From Candidatus Bipolaricaulota bacterium (lineage in GTDB: Bacteria > Bipolaricaulota > Bipolaricaulia > UBA7950 > UBA9294): a stretch of DNA of 7,173 nucleotides. Below, in pieces: positions 1 through 6,529 of this stretch. Each line of letters begins with the position of its first letter. Position 1 is the first letter of the stretch. The stretch spans positions 1 through 7,173 of the forward strand of contig JAJOKK010000146.1 in the NCBI GenBank assembly GCA_021129875.1. Reading direction: 5' to 3'. Below the pieces are notes generated by a model. That model searched no databases, was not told the origin of the DNA, and was given only the letters and a program-made list of their open reading frames with translations. The position numbers were made by a program, and so were the translations under genes.

Positions 1-71
1 AGCGGATCCTGCTCTGAAGAGAAATCGTAAGCATTCAGCAAACCCATACTGGCTGGAATATGGCAGGCCTA

Positions 72-100
72 GAACCACGGATTGACACTGATAGACACGG
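72..100 (+). repeat. Left arm of a 29-bp inverted repeat (ACCACGGAT type)
   Basis: This segment matches the reverse complement of 361-389 at 26 of 29 positions, with mismatches at arm positions 12, 21 and 23. It begins GAACCACGGA and ends GACACGG. The spacing to the other arm (260 bp) is too long for a simple terminator. Two insertions of one dispersed repeat in opposite orientation, or the ends of a small non-autonomous element, are both possible. The start of the motif (ACCACGGATGGA, in the version of the other arm) also occurs at 6199-6210. Confidence 0.75.
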
Positions 101-279
101 AATAGAGAATAGAGAACATCCCTCTTCACGCTTCACTCATCACTGCTTCCAGCCCATTCCCAATTAACCATCCTTGTGATAGCCCTAAGTGCCATGTATA
201 GGCCTGACCCCAGGATCTATGGGGCCTGCCCCGTGCAGTCCTACTTCATGTGGCCTCATCTCTCAGTTCCTGCCCTGCA

Positions 280-318
280 ATTTACCATTTACTATTTACC
301 ATTTACTATTTACCATTT
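280..318. repeat. 14-bp tandem repeat, about 2.8 copies
   Basis: The unit ATTTACCATTTACT occurs perfectly at 280-293 and 294-307 and is followed by an 11-bp partial copy at 308-318. The unit itself contains two similar halves (ATTTACC and ATTTACT), so the array can also be read as an imperfect 7-bp repeat. It is AT-rich in a GC-rich neighbourhood and lies between the two arms of the inverted repeat. No coding role is apparent. Confidence 0.85.
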
Positions 319-360
319 CACTCGTCACTCCGGCCTCGTGGCCGGCACTCCAGCAATAAT

Positions 361-389
361 CCGTGTGTGTCAGTGTCCATCCGTGGTTC
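361..389 (-). repeat. Right arm of the 29-bp inverted repeat
   Basis: Read on the minus strand, this arm begins GAACCACGGATGG and ends ACACACGG, pairing with 72-100 at 26 of 29 positions. It lies 77 bp beyond the tsaE stop codon, so it could fall in the 3' end of that transcript. It is followed on the plus strand by an A6 run (392-397). Confidence 0.75.
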
Positions 390-465
390 CCAAAAAACGC
401 GGTTCAGGGATGGTTTTACTGAATACGTACGTTCAAGGTTCGTTGCTGAGGCGGGACGCTCCGGG

Positions 466-885
466 TTACGAGGTGATCGACACGCGTCGGGCAAGATCAT
501 CAAGGAGGTCGATTCGCACCAGGATGTCGCTCGCTTCGACGATCCCTTCCACTCGTGTCGGCCATTCGACCGCGCTCACCCCGGTCTCGGGGGGGAGGAG
601 AAGGTCGAGCCCGACTTCGGCAAGCTCGTGCAGGGAAGAGACTCGATAGGCGTCGAGGTGGTGGAGTGTCAGCCGACCTTGGTAGCTGCGGAAGAGGAGG
701 TAGCTCGGAGAGATGACGACTTGGGTGATGAGAAGCCCTTTGGCGATCCCTTTGACAAGGGTCGTCTTCCCCGATCCCAGCGGACCGACGAGCGAGATGA
801 GCATCCCATCGCTGAGGTTCACCGCAAGATCTATCCCGATCTCTTCCATCTCCACCGCGCTGCGGGCGATAATTGTCTTATCCAT
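466..885 (-). CDS. tsaE: tRNA threonylcarbamoyladenosine biosynthesis ATPase TsaE
   Basis: TsaE (YjeE) is the small cytoplasmic P-loop ATPase that works with TsaB and TsaD to transfer the threonylcarbamoyl group onto A37 of tRNAs decoding ANN codons. The 139-residue protein shows the family pattern in order. The Walker A loop is GPLGSGKTT (residues 34-42, Lys40, Thr41). A switch-like segment SPSYLL lies at 59-64, where many homologues have SPTF. HHLDAYR (75-81) contains the conserved Asp78. The EWP motif (Glu107-Trp108) is near the C-terminus. Length is close to the usual 140-155 residues. The start ATG lies 2 bp after the pheT TAG stop, with GGAG at a good distance inside the end of pheT, so translation is probably coupled. 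The stop is TAA. TsaB and TsaD are not in the window. Family assignment is secure; the in vivo activity is inferred. Confidence 0.95.
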   Translation of the reverse strand: MDKTIIARSAVEMEEIGIDLAVNLSDGMLISLVGPLGSGKTTLVKGIAKGLLITQVVISPSYLLFRSYQGRLTLHHLDAYRVSSLHELAEVGLDLLLPPETGVSAVEWPTRVEGIVEASDILVRIDLLDDLARRVSITS

Positions 886-887
886 CG

Positions 888-3284
888 CTAACTCCGCACG
901 CTGGCCCCGAGCTTCTTCAAGCGCGCTTCCACACGGTCGATCACTTCACCGATTTCCCTGTCGGTCAATGTGCGGCCCGGCGCACGGAGGGATATCTCGT
1001 AGGTGAGGCTCTTCTCCTCTTCTTTTACCTGCTCTCCGTGGTAGAGGTCGTAGAGGAGAGCGCTTTCGATCATCTCTTCGGAGCGGATCGCCGCACCGAT
1101 CTCCTCTTCGGGGAGGTTGAGCGGGCAGAGGAGGGAGAGGTCTCGTTTGGAGGATGGGTAGCGCGGTAGAGGGCTGAAGGCCGGCTGCCCGCCCGCCTGG
1201 CGACGGATCCGATCGAGGTCGAGTTCAAAGACGATCACCCGCGGAGCGGCAGAGAGGAGGGAGCTGATCTCCTGGGCGAGTTCGCCGAACGGCCCGAGCG
1301 ACTCTCTCTCGCCGATAACCGCTCCTCCCCGTCCCGGGTGGAGGAACGGAGCGACACTATCGGTCGCTATGCGCATCTTCTTTAAATTCAGTCCGGTCAA
1401 CAGGTTGGTGAGGATCCCTTTGGCTGCGGCGAGGTCAACCTCCTCCTTCCCTTGCAACGGCATCCCGGTGCGACCGAACAGGGCTACGGCGATCGCCTCT
1501 CTCTCTCCATGAGTACGGGAGAAGACGCGTCCGACCTCGAAGATCATCCCGCCGCCGCCATGCTGATTCAGGTTCGTCTCGACGACCGACAAGATCCCCG
1601 GCAGAAGGGACCCTCGCATCATCCTCTGCCCGGAGATCATCGGGTTACGCACGGCGACCAGGTCGTCATCGGAGAGCAAGAGAGTCTGCCGCCATCCTGT
1701 TTTATCGAACCCGTCGGTGACCACCTCGCTCAATCCGAGGCCGGTGAGTATCTCCCGCACGCGGTCTTTACAGATCTCCACCGGGTCCTTCTTCCCTATG
1801 CAGAGGAGAGCTTGCGGTGGGGTGGACGGGAAGCGGTCGTATCCGTAGATCCGTCCGATCTCCTCGATCAGGTCGACCTCGCGCACAAGGTCCGTGCGGA
1901 AGCTGGGGATCGTCGCTGTCAGGTCCTCTCCCGCCTCAACGGTGGAGATCTCCAACCGTCCGAGTATCTCCCGCAACTCTGCGCGGTCTAGATCGATCCC
2001 CAAGAGGGAGGTGACGCGGGTCGGACTGAGGCTGAGTAAGACCGGCGGGCTCATAATCGGAGTCGAGTCGACCAGCCCCTGGTGTACCCGGCACCCGGTC
2101 AGCCGCTGCAGCAGATGAGCGGCGCGTGCGGAAGCGCGAGGGACCCCTTCGAAGTCGATCAGGCGCTCGAACCGGAGCGATGCTTCGCTGCGCAAGCCGA
2201 TAGCGCGGGACGAACAGCGGATGACCGCCTGATCGAATGCCGCCGCCTCTAGGAGGACCCGTGTCGTCTGCGGACTGATCTCGCTCCTCTCGCCGCCCAT
2301 AACACCGGCGATCGCCAGCCCGCCATCAAGGTCGGTGATCATCAGCACATCCTCAGTGAGACTCCGCTCGATCCCATCGAGAGTCTGGAAGCGTTCATCG
2401 CGGCGGGCACGGCGGATGGAGATCTGCTCGCGTACTAAATCGGCATCGAACGGGTGGAGCGGCCGGCCGAGCTCGAGCATTACGTAGTTCGTCACATCGA
2501 CAACGTTCGACAGAGGGCGCATTCCCGCCTTCGCAAGCCGATGCTGCATCCACAGAGGGGAGGGGGCGACGGTGATTCCACTCATCAGCCGAGCAGTATA
2601 ACGCGGAGCGTCGCCTGAGTCCTCCACCTCGACTGTGTAGCTCTCCCCGACAGAGGGGAGGGACTCGTCAAACTCACAGGCGAGCGGGCGGAGCGGTTTT
2701 CCGGTGATCGCCGCTGCCTCGCGGGCGATCCCGTAGATCCCGGTGCAGTCGGGGCGATTCGAGGTGACTGTTATGTCGAGGACGATGTCGTCGTATTCCA
2801 GCAGGGAGGCAAGGTCGGTTCCCAGAGCGAGATCAAGGGATCGATCGAAGTTCCAGATTCCGGTCGATCGTTCTTCCAAGCCGAGTTCTTCTTTGGAGAG
2901 GATCATCCCGCGAGAGATCGTCCCTCGCAGCTTTCGCTCCGTGATCCGAAGACCGTTTGGAAGCTCTCCCCCAACCGTTGCGACAGGGACGGTCGCCCCG
3001 ACGACTACGTTCGTCGCCCCACAGACGACCTCCACCTCTTCTTTCCCCAGGTCGAGGCGGCAGAGTGAGAGATGGTCGGAGCGCGGATGGGGGCGGCTTT
3101 CGATCACCCGGCCTACCACCACACCTGTCAATCTCCCGGTAGGAATGATCTCCTCGACCTCAAGGCCGGCCATGGTCAGTCGCTCAGCGAGTTGCTCAGC
3201 GACCCGTTCGATTCCGTGGACGCTTTCGTCCTCCCCCACCCCGATATCAACGTATTCAGCAAGCCAACGGCATGGAACCCTCAT
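888..3284 (-). CDS. pheT: Phenylalanine--tRNA ligase beta subunit
   Basis: PheT is the large subunit of the cytoplasmic alpha2beta2 phenylalanyl-tRNA synthetase. It binds tRNA-Phe and hydrolyses mischarged Tyr-tRNA-Phe, while PheS carries the synthetic active site. The 798-residue product has the standard bacterial length and domain order. It has an N-terminal segment beginning MRVPCRWLAEYVD and an EMAP-like OB-fold tRNA-binding domain at about 42-155 (VVVGRVIESRPHPRSDHLSLCRLD). VTSNRPDC is at 173-180. The B3/B4 editing domain spans about 210-385, with LAIAGVMGG at 323-331. The B5 domain is at about 410-485 (RTDLVREVDLIEEIGRIYGYD ends it), followed by a catalytic-like core to about 690. The C-terminal ferredoxin-fold anticodon-binding domain is at about 704-797 (PRYPSSKRDLSL). 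The start is fixed by the N-terminal match and a GAGGTG site. It is followed by tsaE after 2 bp. pheS is not adjacent. Confidence 0.97.
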   Translation of the reverse strand: MRVPCRWLAEYVDIGVGEDESVHGIERVAEQLAERLTMAGLEVEEIIPTGRLTGVVVGRVIESRPHPRSDHLSLCRLDLGKEEVEVVCGATNVVVGATVPVATVGGELPNGLRITERKLRGTISRGMILSKEELGLEERSTGIWNFDRSLDLALGTDLASLLEYDDIVLDITVTSNRPDCTGIYGIAREAAAITGKPLRPLACEFDESLPSVGESYTVEVEDSGDAPRYTARLMSGITVAPSPLWMQHRLAKAGMRPLSNVVDVTNYVMLELGRPLHPFDADLVREQISIRRARRDERFQTLDGIERSLTEDVLMITDLDGGLAIAGVMGGERSEISPQTTRVLLEAAAFDQAVIRCSSRAIGLRSEASLRFERLIDFEGVPRASARAAHLLQRLTGCRVHQGLVDSTPIMSPPVLLSLSPTRVTSLLGIDLDRAELREILGRLEISTVEAGEDLTATIPSFRTDLVREVDLIEEIGRIYGYDRFPSTPPQALLCIGKKDPVEICKDRVREILTGLGLSEVVTDGFDKTGWRQTLLLSDDDLVAVRNPMISGQRMMRGSLLPGILSVVETNLNQHGGGGMIFEVGRVFSRTHGEREAIAVALFGRTGMPLQGKEEVDLAAAKGILTNLLTGLNLKKMRIATDSVAPFLHPGRGGAVIGERESLGPFGELAQEISSLLSAAPRVIVFELDLDRIRRQAGGQPAFSPLPRYPSSKRDLSLLCPLNLPEEEIGAAIRSEEMIESALLYDLYHGEQVKEEEKSLTYEISLRAPGRTLTDREIGEVIDRVEARLKKLGASVRS
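892..895 (-). promoter_or_regulatory. Ribosome binding site of tsaE inside the 3' end of pheT
   Basis: On the minus strand GGAG precedes the tsaE ATG by 6 nt and overlaps the last codons of pheT. The pheT TAG and tsaE ATG are separated by 2 nt, so terminating ribosomes can pass directly to the next start. This supports the chosen tsaE start. Confidence 0.65.
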
Positions 3285-3288
3285 CGTT

Positions 3289-3294
3289 CACCTC
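3289..3294 (-). promoter_or_regulatory. Ribosome binding site of pheT
   Basis: GAGGTG on the minus strand lies 4 nt before the ATG at 3284-3282. It is slightly close but within the usable range. It supports this start over an upstream in-frame choice. Confidence 0.65.
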
Positions 3295-3307
3295 AGTATT
3301 CACAACG

Positions 3308-3335
3308 TTTAAACCGCTCAACACCTGCCTGTCAG
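3308..3335 (-). promoter_or_regulatory. Weak candidate sigma70-type promoter for pheT-tsaE
   Basis: On the minus strand CTGACA (3335-3330, 5 of 6 to the -35 consensus) is followed after 16 nt by TTTAAA (3313-3308, 4 of 6 to the -10 consensus). Transcription would start a little over 20 nt before the pheT ATG. The -35 box falls inside the palindrome at 3324-3340. This would let pheT-tsaE be expressed independently of the peptidase gene. The match is modest and could be chance. Confidence 0.3.
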
Positions 3336-3367
3336 GCAGGCTCCAACAACACTGGCGCCACCGTTGG
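3324..3367 (-). repeat. Two consecutive hairpins between the peptidase gene and pheT
   Basis: Read on the minus strand, the first hairpin begins 19 nt after the peptidase stop codon. It has CCAAC (3367-3363) pairing with GTTGG (3347-3343) and encloses the 8-bp palindrome TGGCGCCA (3360-3353). The second is CCTGCCTG-A-CAGGCAGG (3340-3324), which as RNA would form a 6-bp GC-rich stem with a 5-nt loop. No T-run follows either one, so they are not standard intrinsic terminators. They could protect the 3' end, act as a weak terminator or form an operator. I see no T-box signature of the kind that controls many pheST operons. Confidence 0.5.
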
Positions 3368-3386
3368 CAGAGTAAGATCCGATCGA

Positions 3387-6134
3387 TTACAGGGCAAAAC
3401 CCCAGTAGAAGACCCCAAAACCATGCCCTAAGAGAGGGGTAGCGTACCCGATTATAACCCTTAACGGGAGGAGCCCTCCGAGGGCGGAGAGGTCGAGCAT
3501 CCATTCTACTCCAGCTTCTACATTGGGGGTTCTTTGGCCGAATTCATCAAAATTCGTCCAACTGGTCCCCCCGGCGACGAAGAGGCGCATGCGCGCACGG
3601 TCGACCATCATCAGGTTCGCCAGGTTGAACAGTCTATCATTGGGAGAGGGAAACTCGATCGCGATACGCCCGGAGAGCTTGTGCTCTCCAAGGAATTGCG
3701 TGCGGACAAACCTTCCCCGGCGCATCGTCCCAAAGCTCATAAGCTCATCAAGGTCGAACCGAAGGACACGAGGGAGATCTCCAAAGCTCGTCCCCACACC
3801 GATCGTCCCCTGCAGGTAGATCCGGGGAAGCAGCCGCACCTCGTCGAACGCGTCGACTGAGATCCGCCCGGCGCCGTCTGCGGTCAGATCGATGGCGACA
3901 GCGCTCGTCCGGCTCCGGCCGAATGTGGGGAGTGCGACGATGGCGAGGTGCCCGTGAAGGAGAGGGATCCCTGCTGCTGTAAGGAGACGATGCCCAGAAA
4001 TGGTGATCGCCCACTCCGGCACCCAGAACGTCCCTGGCGACCCAGTCTGTCGTGCAGCGAACAGCCTGTGGGTGTAGCCGATCGTCCCGGCGATAGACCC
4101 CTCTATAAGCCTTGCCTCAAGGAAGAAACGATGATTCCGCCCCTGACGGACTTCGGCGGAGACGCGCGCAGTGGAGATCGTCAACCGCAGCCGATCGAGG
4201 TAGGAGATCGTCACTCCATTGGAGACCGGATCGGGCCGTATGATGTAGGCATCGAGCGGGAATGCATTAGCGCCGCTGAGGACGACAAACTTCACTGGAT
4301 CGTGGTTGTTCAGGCGGTCGCGATCGAGGGTGAGATGGTCTGGATCGATCGTAACCCGAACGACCCGCGCCTCTGTCTCAAAGACGATCATCCCCTCTGC
4401 CTCCGCCCCATCCCAGTCCATCCGCGTCGTCTCCCCGTCTCTGAGCGTCGCCTTGATTACGACCGGCTGGACAGCGCCCTCCTCGCGGCTGACCCTGACA
4501 ACCGTCCTGTGCTCCATATCGGTCCGCTCGCGCGATACGATCTCGACCGCGTAGTCGACCGTCACCGCTGAGAAGAGCCAGGTGTCGAATAGTTCCTCCA
4601 ACGGCTGGCCGGAGACCTCTTCGAGGACCGCGCGCAGGTCGTCGACATCGAAAGTACGTCCACGGAAACGCAAGAACGCCTCACGCAGCCCCTTTTCGAA
4701 CGTCTCCCTGCCGAGCGCACCGGCGATCGTCCGTGCGACTAGGAATCCTTTATTGTAGATCCGATCCACAGTGGCGTTCCCGTAAGCAACCTGCGCAGCA
4801 GGCTTGATGATCGCTTCATAGAACCCATGCTCTACCTGCTGTAAGTAGGGAAGTTCCACCATGTGCTCGCGCAGGTTAAAGAAGCCGAACTGGGCGGAGA
4901 CCAGGTTCTCCAAAATCCCCTCTATGTAGAACTCAAACATATTCGGCCCGAACTCCCCGTGGCGATCCTCAAAGTAGGAGATCGCCAGATACTGCGCCAA
5001 CCCCTCAGAGAGCCAGTTCTGGGCGTTTAAGTCCACCCCGGCGGAGAGGCCCCACCACTGATGGGCGATCTCGTGGGCGAGAACGAACTCGGCAAGGCGG
5101 TTTGTAATCCCAGGGAGGGTGATGTTGCGGTGAGAGAAGAAGAAGCTCGGCAACCAGACGATACCGTCCGCGGCCATCGCTGTCCCGCGCCGGTTCGGAT
5201 TCTCCACAATCGTCAACCGCGCTCGCGGGTATGGCCCGAACCGCTCCTGGAAGTCATTCAGGATATCGCGGGCATAGGTGGCGAACAGGCGCGCCGCATC
5301 CCCGTGCCCAGGAAGGTAGAAGACCTCGATCGGGATCGGCAGCTCGTCAAGCGCAAAGCGCGAGTAATCCGGCCCGGCAACAAGGGCGAGGCTGCGAGAG
5401 GGCGTCTCATTCGTCAACCGGTAATAAGATCGCCCTTCTTGATCGGCAGGAAGCTTCTCCACACGATCGGCCCCGGAGGCGAGGACGATACCCTCGGGAA
5501 GGGCTATCAGCGCCGAATAGGTCGCCGCAGGAAACCTCAGTGGCGCCTCCCCGCCGTGGGGGGGAAGGAGGACCCCCTCTTCCTCGCTCCATTCCTCATA
5601 CTGGGGGAGGAGGAGCGGGCCCCAGCCAAAGCGCCAGGTGAAGACCCCGCGATAGATCCCCTGATCTCCGGTGGACAGGCGGGGGATAGTCGTTGTGAAC
5701 GCAATCTTAACGGTCGTCTCCCCGCCCGCCGGCGGGAGATCGACCGCGAGGACCGTCTCAGCAAGCGAGTAGGTCTGCCAGGCGGGCGGGAGGGAGATGA
5801 GGCGGAACGGAAGGGGTGTTGCGCCCTCGGCCTGCACCAAATCCACCCCGGCTATCGTAGTCGACGCGGGCTCGAATCCAACTGGGAAGAGTGCGTCGAT
5901 CGCCCGTTCGCCGAGGAACGGGTTCTCCTCCCTCCCCAGGTTGGCAAGCAGGAGAAAGTACGCAGTAGGCTGCGTCGCGGTAAACTGCACCTCCACGACC
6001 CCGTGGAGGGTGCGCTCCTGTAAATCAAGTTCGATTGTAAAATCATAACTCGTACCGCTGCCGAGCACCGGGATGACCGCCAACAGAACAGCCAACCAGG
6101 CAACAGCGATGCCTCTCCTTGACAGCGAATTCAT
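3387..6134 (-). CDS. Secreted M1-family metallopeptidase with C-terminal Omp85/D15-like barrel
   Basis: The 915-residue protein begins with a signal peptide. Two arginines precede a hydrophobic stretch at about 9-24, with likely cleavage near residue 26 and no lipobox Cys. Residues ~28-530 form an M1 (aminopeptidase N/LTA4 hydrolase-like) peptidase: N-terminal beta domain, HEIAHQWW zinc motif (His354, Glu355, His358), third ligand Glu377 in NWLSEG, and YNKG with probable catalytic Tyr460. The exopeptidase motif GxMEN is not present; GTAMAADG stands at 317-324. Residues ~530-610 look like the beta domain closing such enzymes, ending with IDPDH...LDRDRLNN. Residues ~630-915 alternate like amphipathic strands. 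Their end (FLGEHKLSGRIAIEFP, LFVAGGTSWT, LRVIIGYATPL) resembles the C-terminus of BamA/D15 proteins. The ATG at 6134 is chosen for its AGGAGGG site; a start at 6203 would bury the signal peptide. Expected location is the periplasm or outer membrane. The peptidase call is firm; the barrel is by-eye homology. Confidence 0.9.
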   Translation of the reverse strand: MNSLSRRGIAVAWLAVLLAVIPVLGSGTSYDFTIELDLQERTLHGVVEVQFTATQPTAYFLLLANLGREENPFLGERAIDALFPVGFEPASTTIAGVDLVQAEGATPLPFRLISLPPAWQTYSLAETVLAVDLPPAGGETTVKIAFTTTIPRLSTGDQGIYRGVFTWRFGWGPLLLPQYEEWSEEEGVLLPPHGGEAPLRFPAATYSALIALPEGIVLASGADRVEKLPADQEGRSYYRLTNETPSRSLALVAGPDYSRFALDELPIPIEVFYLPGHGDAARLFATYARDILNDFQERFGPYPRARLTIVENPNRRGTAMAADGIVWLPSFFFSHRNITLPGITNRLAEFVLAHEIAHQWWGLSAGVDLNAQNWLSEGLAQYLAISYFEDRHGEFGPNMFEFYIEGILENLVSAQFGFFNLREHMVELPYLQQVEHGFYEAIIKPAAQVAYGNATVDRIYNKGFLVARTIAGALGRETFEKGLREAFLRFRGRTFDVDDLRAVLEEVSGQPLEELFDTWLFSAVTVDYAVEIVSRERTDMEHRTVVRVSREEGAVQPVVIKATLRDGETTRMDWDGAEAEGMIVFETEARVVRVTIDPDHLTLDRDRLNNHDPVKFVVLSGANAFPLDAYIIRPDPVSNGVTISYLDRLRLTISTARVSAEVRQGRNHRFFLEARLIEGSIAGTIGYTHRLFAARQTGSPGTFWVPEWAITISGHRLLTAAGIPLLHGHLAIVALPTFGRSRTSAVAIDLTADGAGRISVDAFDEVRLLPRIYLQGTIGVGTSFGDLPRVLRFDLDELMSFGTMRRGRFVRTQFLGEHKLSGRIAIEFPSPNDRLFNLANLMMVDRARMRLFVAGGTSWTNFDEFGQRTPNVEAGVEWMLDLSALGGLLPLRVIIGYATPLLGHGFGVFYWGFAL

Positions 6135-6137
6135 ATT

Positions 6138-6144
6138 CCCTCCT
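6138..6144 (-). promoter_or_regulatory. Ribosome binding site of the M1 peptidase gene
   Basis: AGGAGGG on the minus strand lies 3 nt before the ATG at 6134 (AGGAGGGAATATG). It decides the start: the in-frame ATG at 6203 would add 23 residues in front of the signal peptide. A 10-bp palindrome GATGATCATC (6149-6158) lies just upstream in the leader and may be incidental. Confidence 0.75.
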
Positions 6145-6193
6145 AAATGATGATCATCTCTTACTTGAGTGTTGTCCGTTAACGTTGCCTGGT

Positions 6194-6222
6194 ATTGTAC
6201 CACGGATGGAGCACAGTGTGGA
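6194..6222 (-). promoter_or_regulatory. Candidate sigma70-type promoter of the M1 peptidase gene
   Basis: Minus-strand TCCACA (6222-6217, 4 of 6) and TACAAT (6199-6194, 5 of 6) are separated by exactly 17 nt. The leader would be about 50 to 55 nt. The spacer contains the minus-strand version of ACCACGGATGGA (6199-6210), the same 12-mer that opens the dispersed repeat near the left end of the window. A repeat copy may therefore have contributed to this promoter. Confidence 0.5.
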
Positions 6223-6422
6223 GGTCAGAGTTGTCTTACGCAAGCGGGGCAAGACAGGAATTTGCCAAAATTGCCAGGCATTGAGTGTCGCCCATAGCAT
6301 GGCCGACTTACCCCCGGCTGTCGGAGCAGGCAGGGCGGAGACCTGTCGCCCTTATCTGCCGTCGAACAGGCTGAACCCTCTGCTCCTTGTGAAGCAGAAG
6401 CTTTTACCGTCGAGTACGCCGA

Positions 6423-6456
6423 GCGGAGAACGAGATCCTTAATGCTTCATCTCCGC
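6423..6456. repeat. Inverted repeat GCGGAGA/TCTCCGC
   Basis: Perfect 7-bp arms at 6423-6429 and 6450-6456 enclose a 20-nt loop. This is the first of three inverted repeats in the 130 bp before the ArsR-type promoter. No T-run follows on either strand. Confidence 0.5.
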
Positions 6457-6471
6457 GATCTTTGCACCCCT

Positions 6472-6511
6472 GGGGGGTGTAGTAAATTCTTCCCCGGATA
6501 CTACACCCCCC
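6472..6511. repeat. Long perfect inverted repeat GGGGGGTGTAGTA/TACTACACCCCCC
   Basis: Perfect 13-bp arms (6472-6484 and 6499-6511) enclose a 14-nt loop (6485-6498). This is the strongest secondary-structure signal in the window. The left arm can alternatively pair with the preceding CACCCC (6465-6470), giving a competing small hairpin. No T-run follows on either strand, and no gene ends nearby, so it is not an ordinary terminator. It sits about 40 bp upstream of the -35 box of the ArsR-type gene. It could be a protein binding site, an RNA structure, or the mark of a small mobile element. Confidence 0.8.
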
Positions 6512-6529
6512 GAGCGGTAAAATGCTTGA

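Larger units (their letters stand above)
1..465. other. Repeat-rich intergenic region downstream of tsaE
   Basis: I see no credible gene here. Open frames that run through it on either strand lack ribosome binding sites and family features. The stretch is built from short repeated pieces. A 7-bp direct repeat AATAGAG lies at 101-114. A 29-bp motif at 72-100 returns inverted at 361-389. A 14-bp tandem repeat occupies 280-318. Small GC hairpins occur at 208-224 (CCCCA/TGGGG, 7-nt loop, flanked by GGCCTG at 201-206 and 223-228) and at 330-345 (CCGGCC/GGCCGG, TCGT loop). Parts are more AT-rich than the flanking coding DNA. This looks like an accumulation site for small dispersed repeats rather than a decayed gene. 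Confidence 0.6.

Noticed and set aside
392..423. Possible intrinsic terminator after tsaE (minus strand)
   Set aside because: The T6 run (397-392) is preceded only by a 5-bp stem (TTCAG/CTGAA) with an 11-nt loop, and 5 nt separate stem and T-run. This is too weak to call.
250..891. 213-codon plus-strand open frame
   Set aside because: Its longer part is antisense to tsaE, which has clear motifs. It starts in repeat DNA and has no ribosome binding site.
3285..3386. T-box or attenuator controlling pheT
   Set aside because: The gap is only 102 bp. I see no T-box core, no leader peptide with Phe codons and no terminator T-run.
3948..4571. 207-codon plus-strand open frame
   Set aside because: Antisense to the peptidase gene, with composition typical of a shadow frame.
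5061..6023. 320-codon plus-strand open frame
   Set aside because: It is antisense to the peptidase gene. Its translation is Arg/Gly-rich low-complexity without any domain, as expected from the shadow of a GC-rich gene.
6135..6203. Upstream ATG at 6203 for the peptidase gene
   Set aside because: It lacks a ribosome binding site and would put 23 polar residues before the signal peptide.
6119..6442. 107-codon plus-strand frame containing CQNC
   Set aside because: There is no ribosome binding site at its ATG or at the internal ATG (6206). It overlaps the peptidase gene's start and promoter, and shows no recognisable domain.
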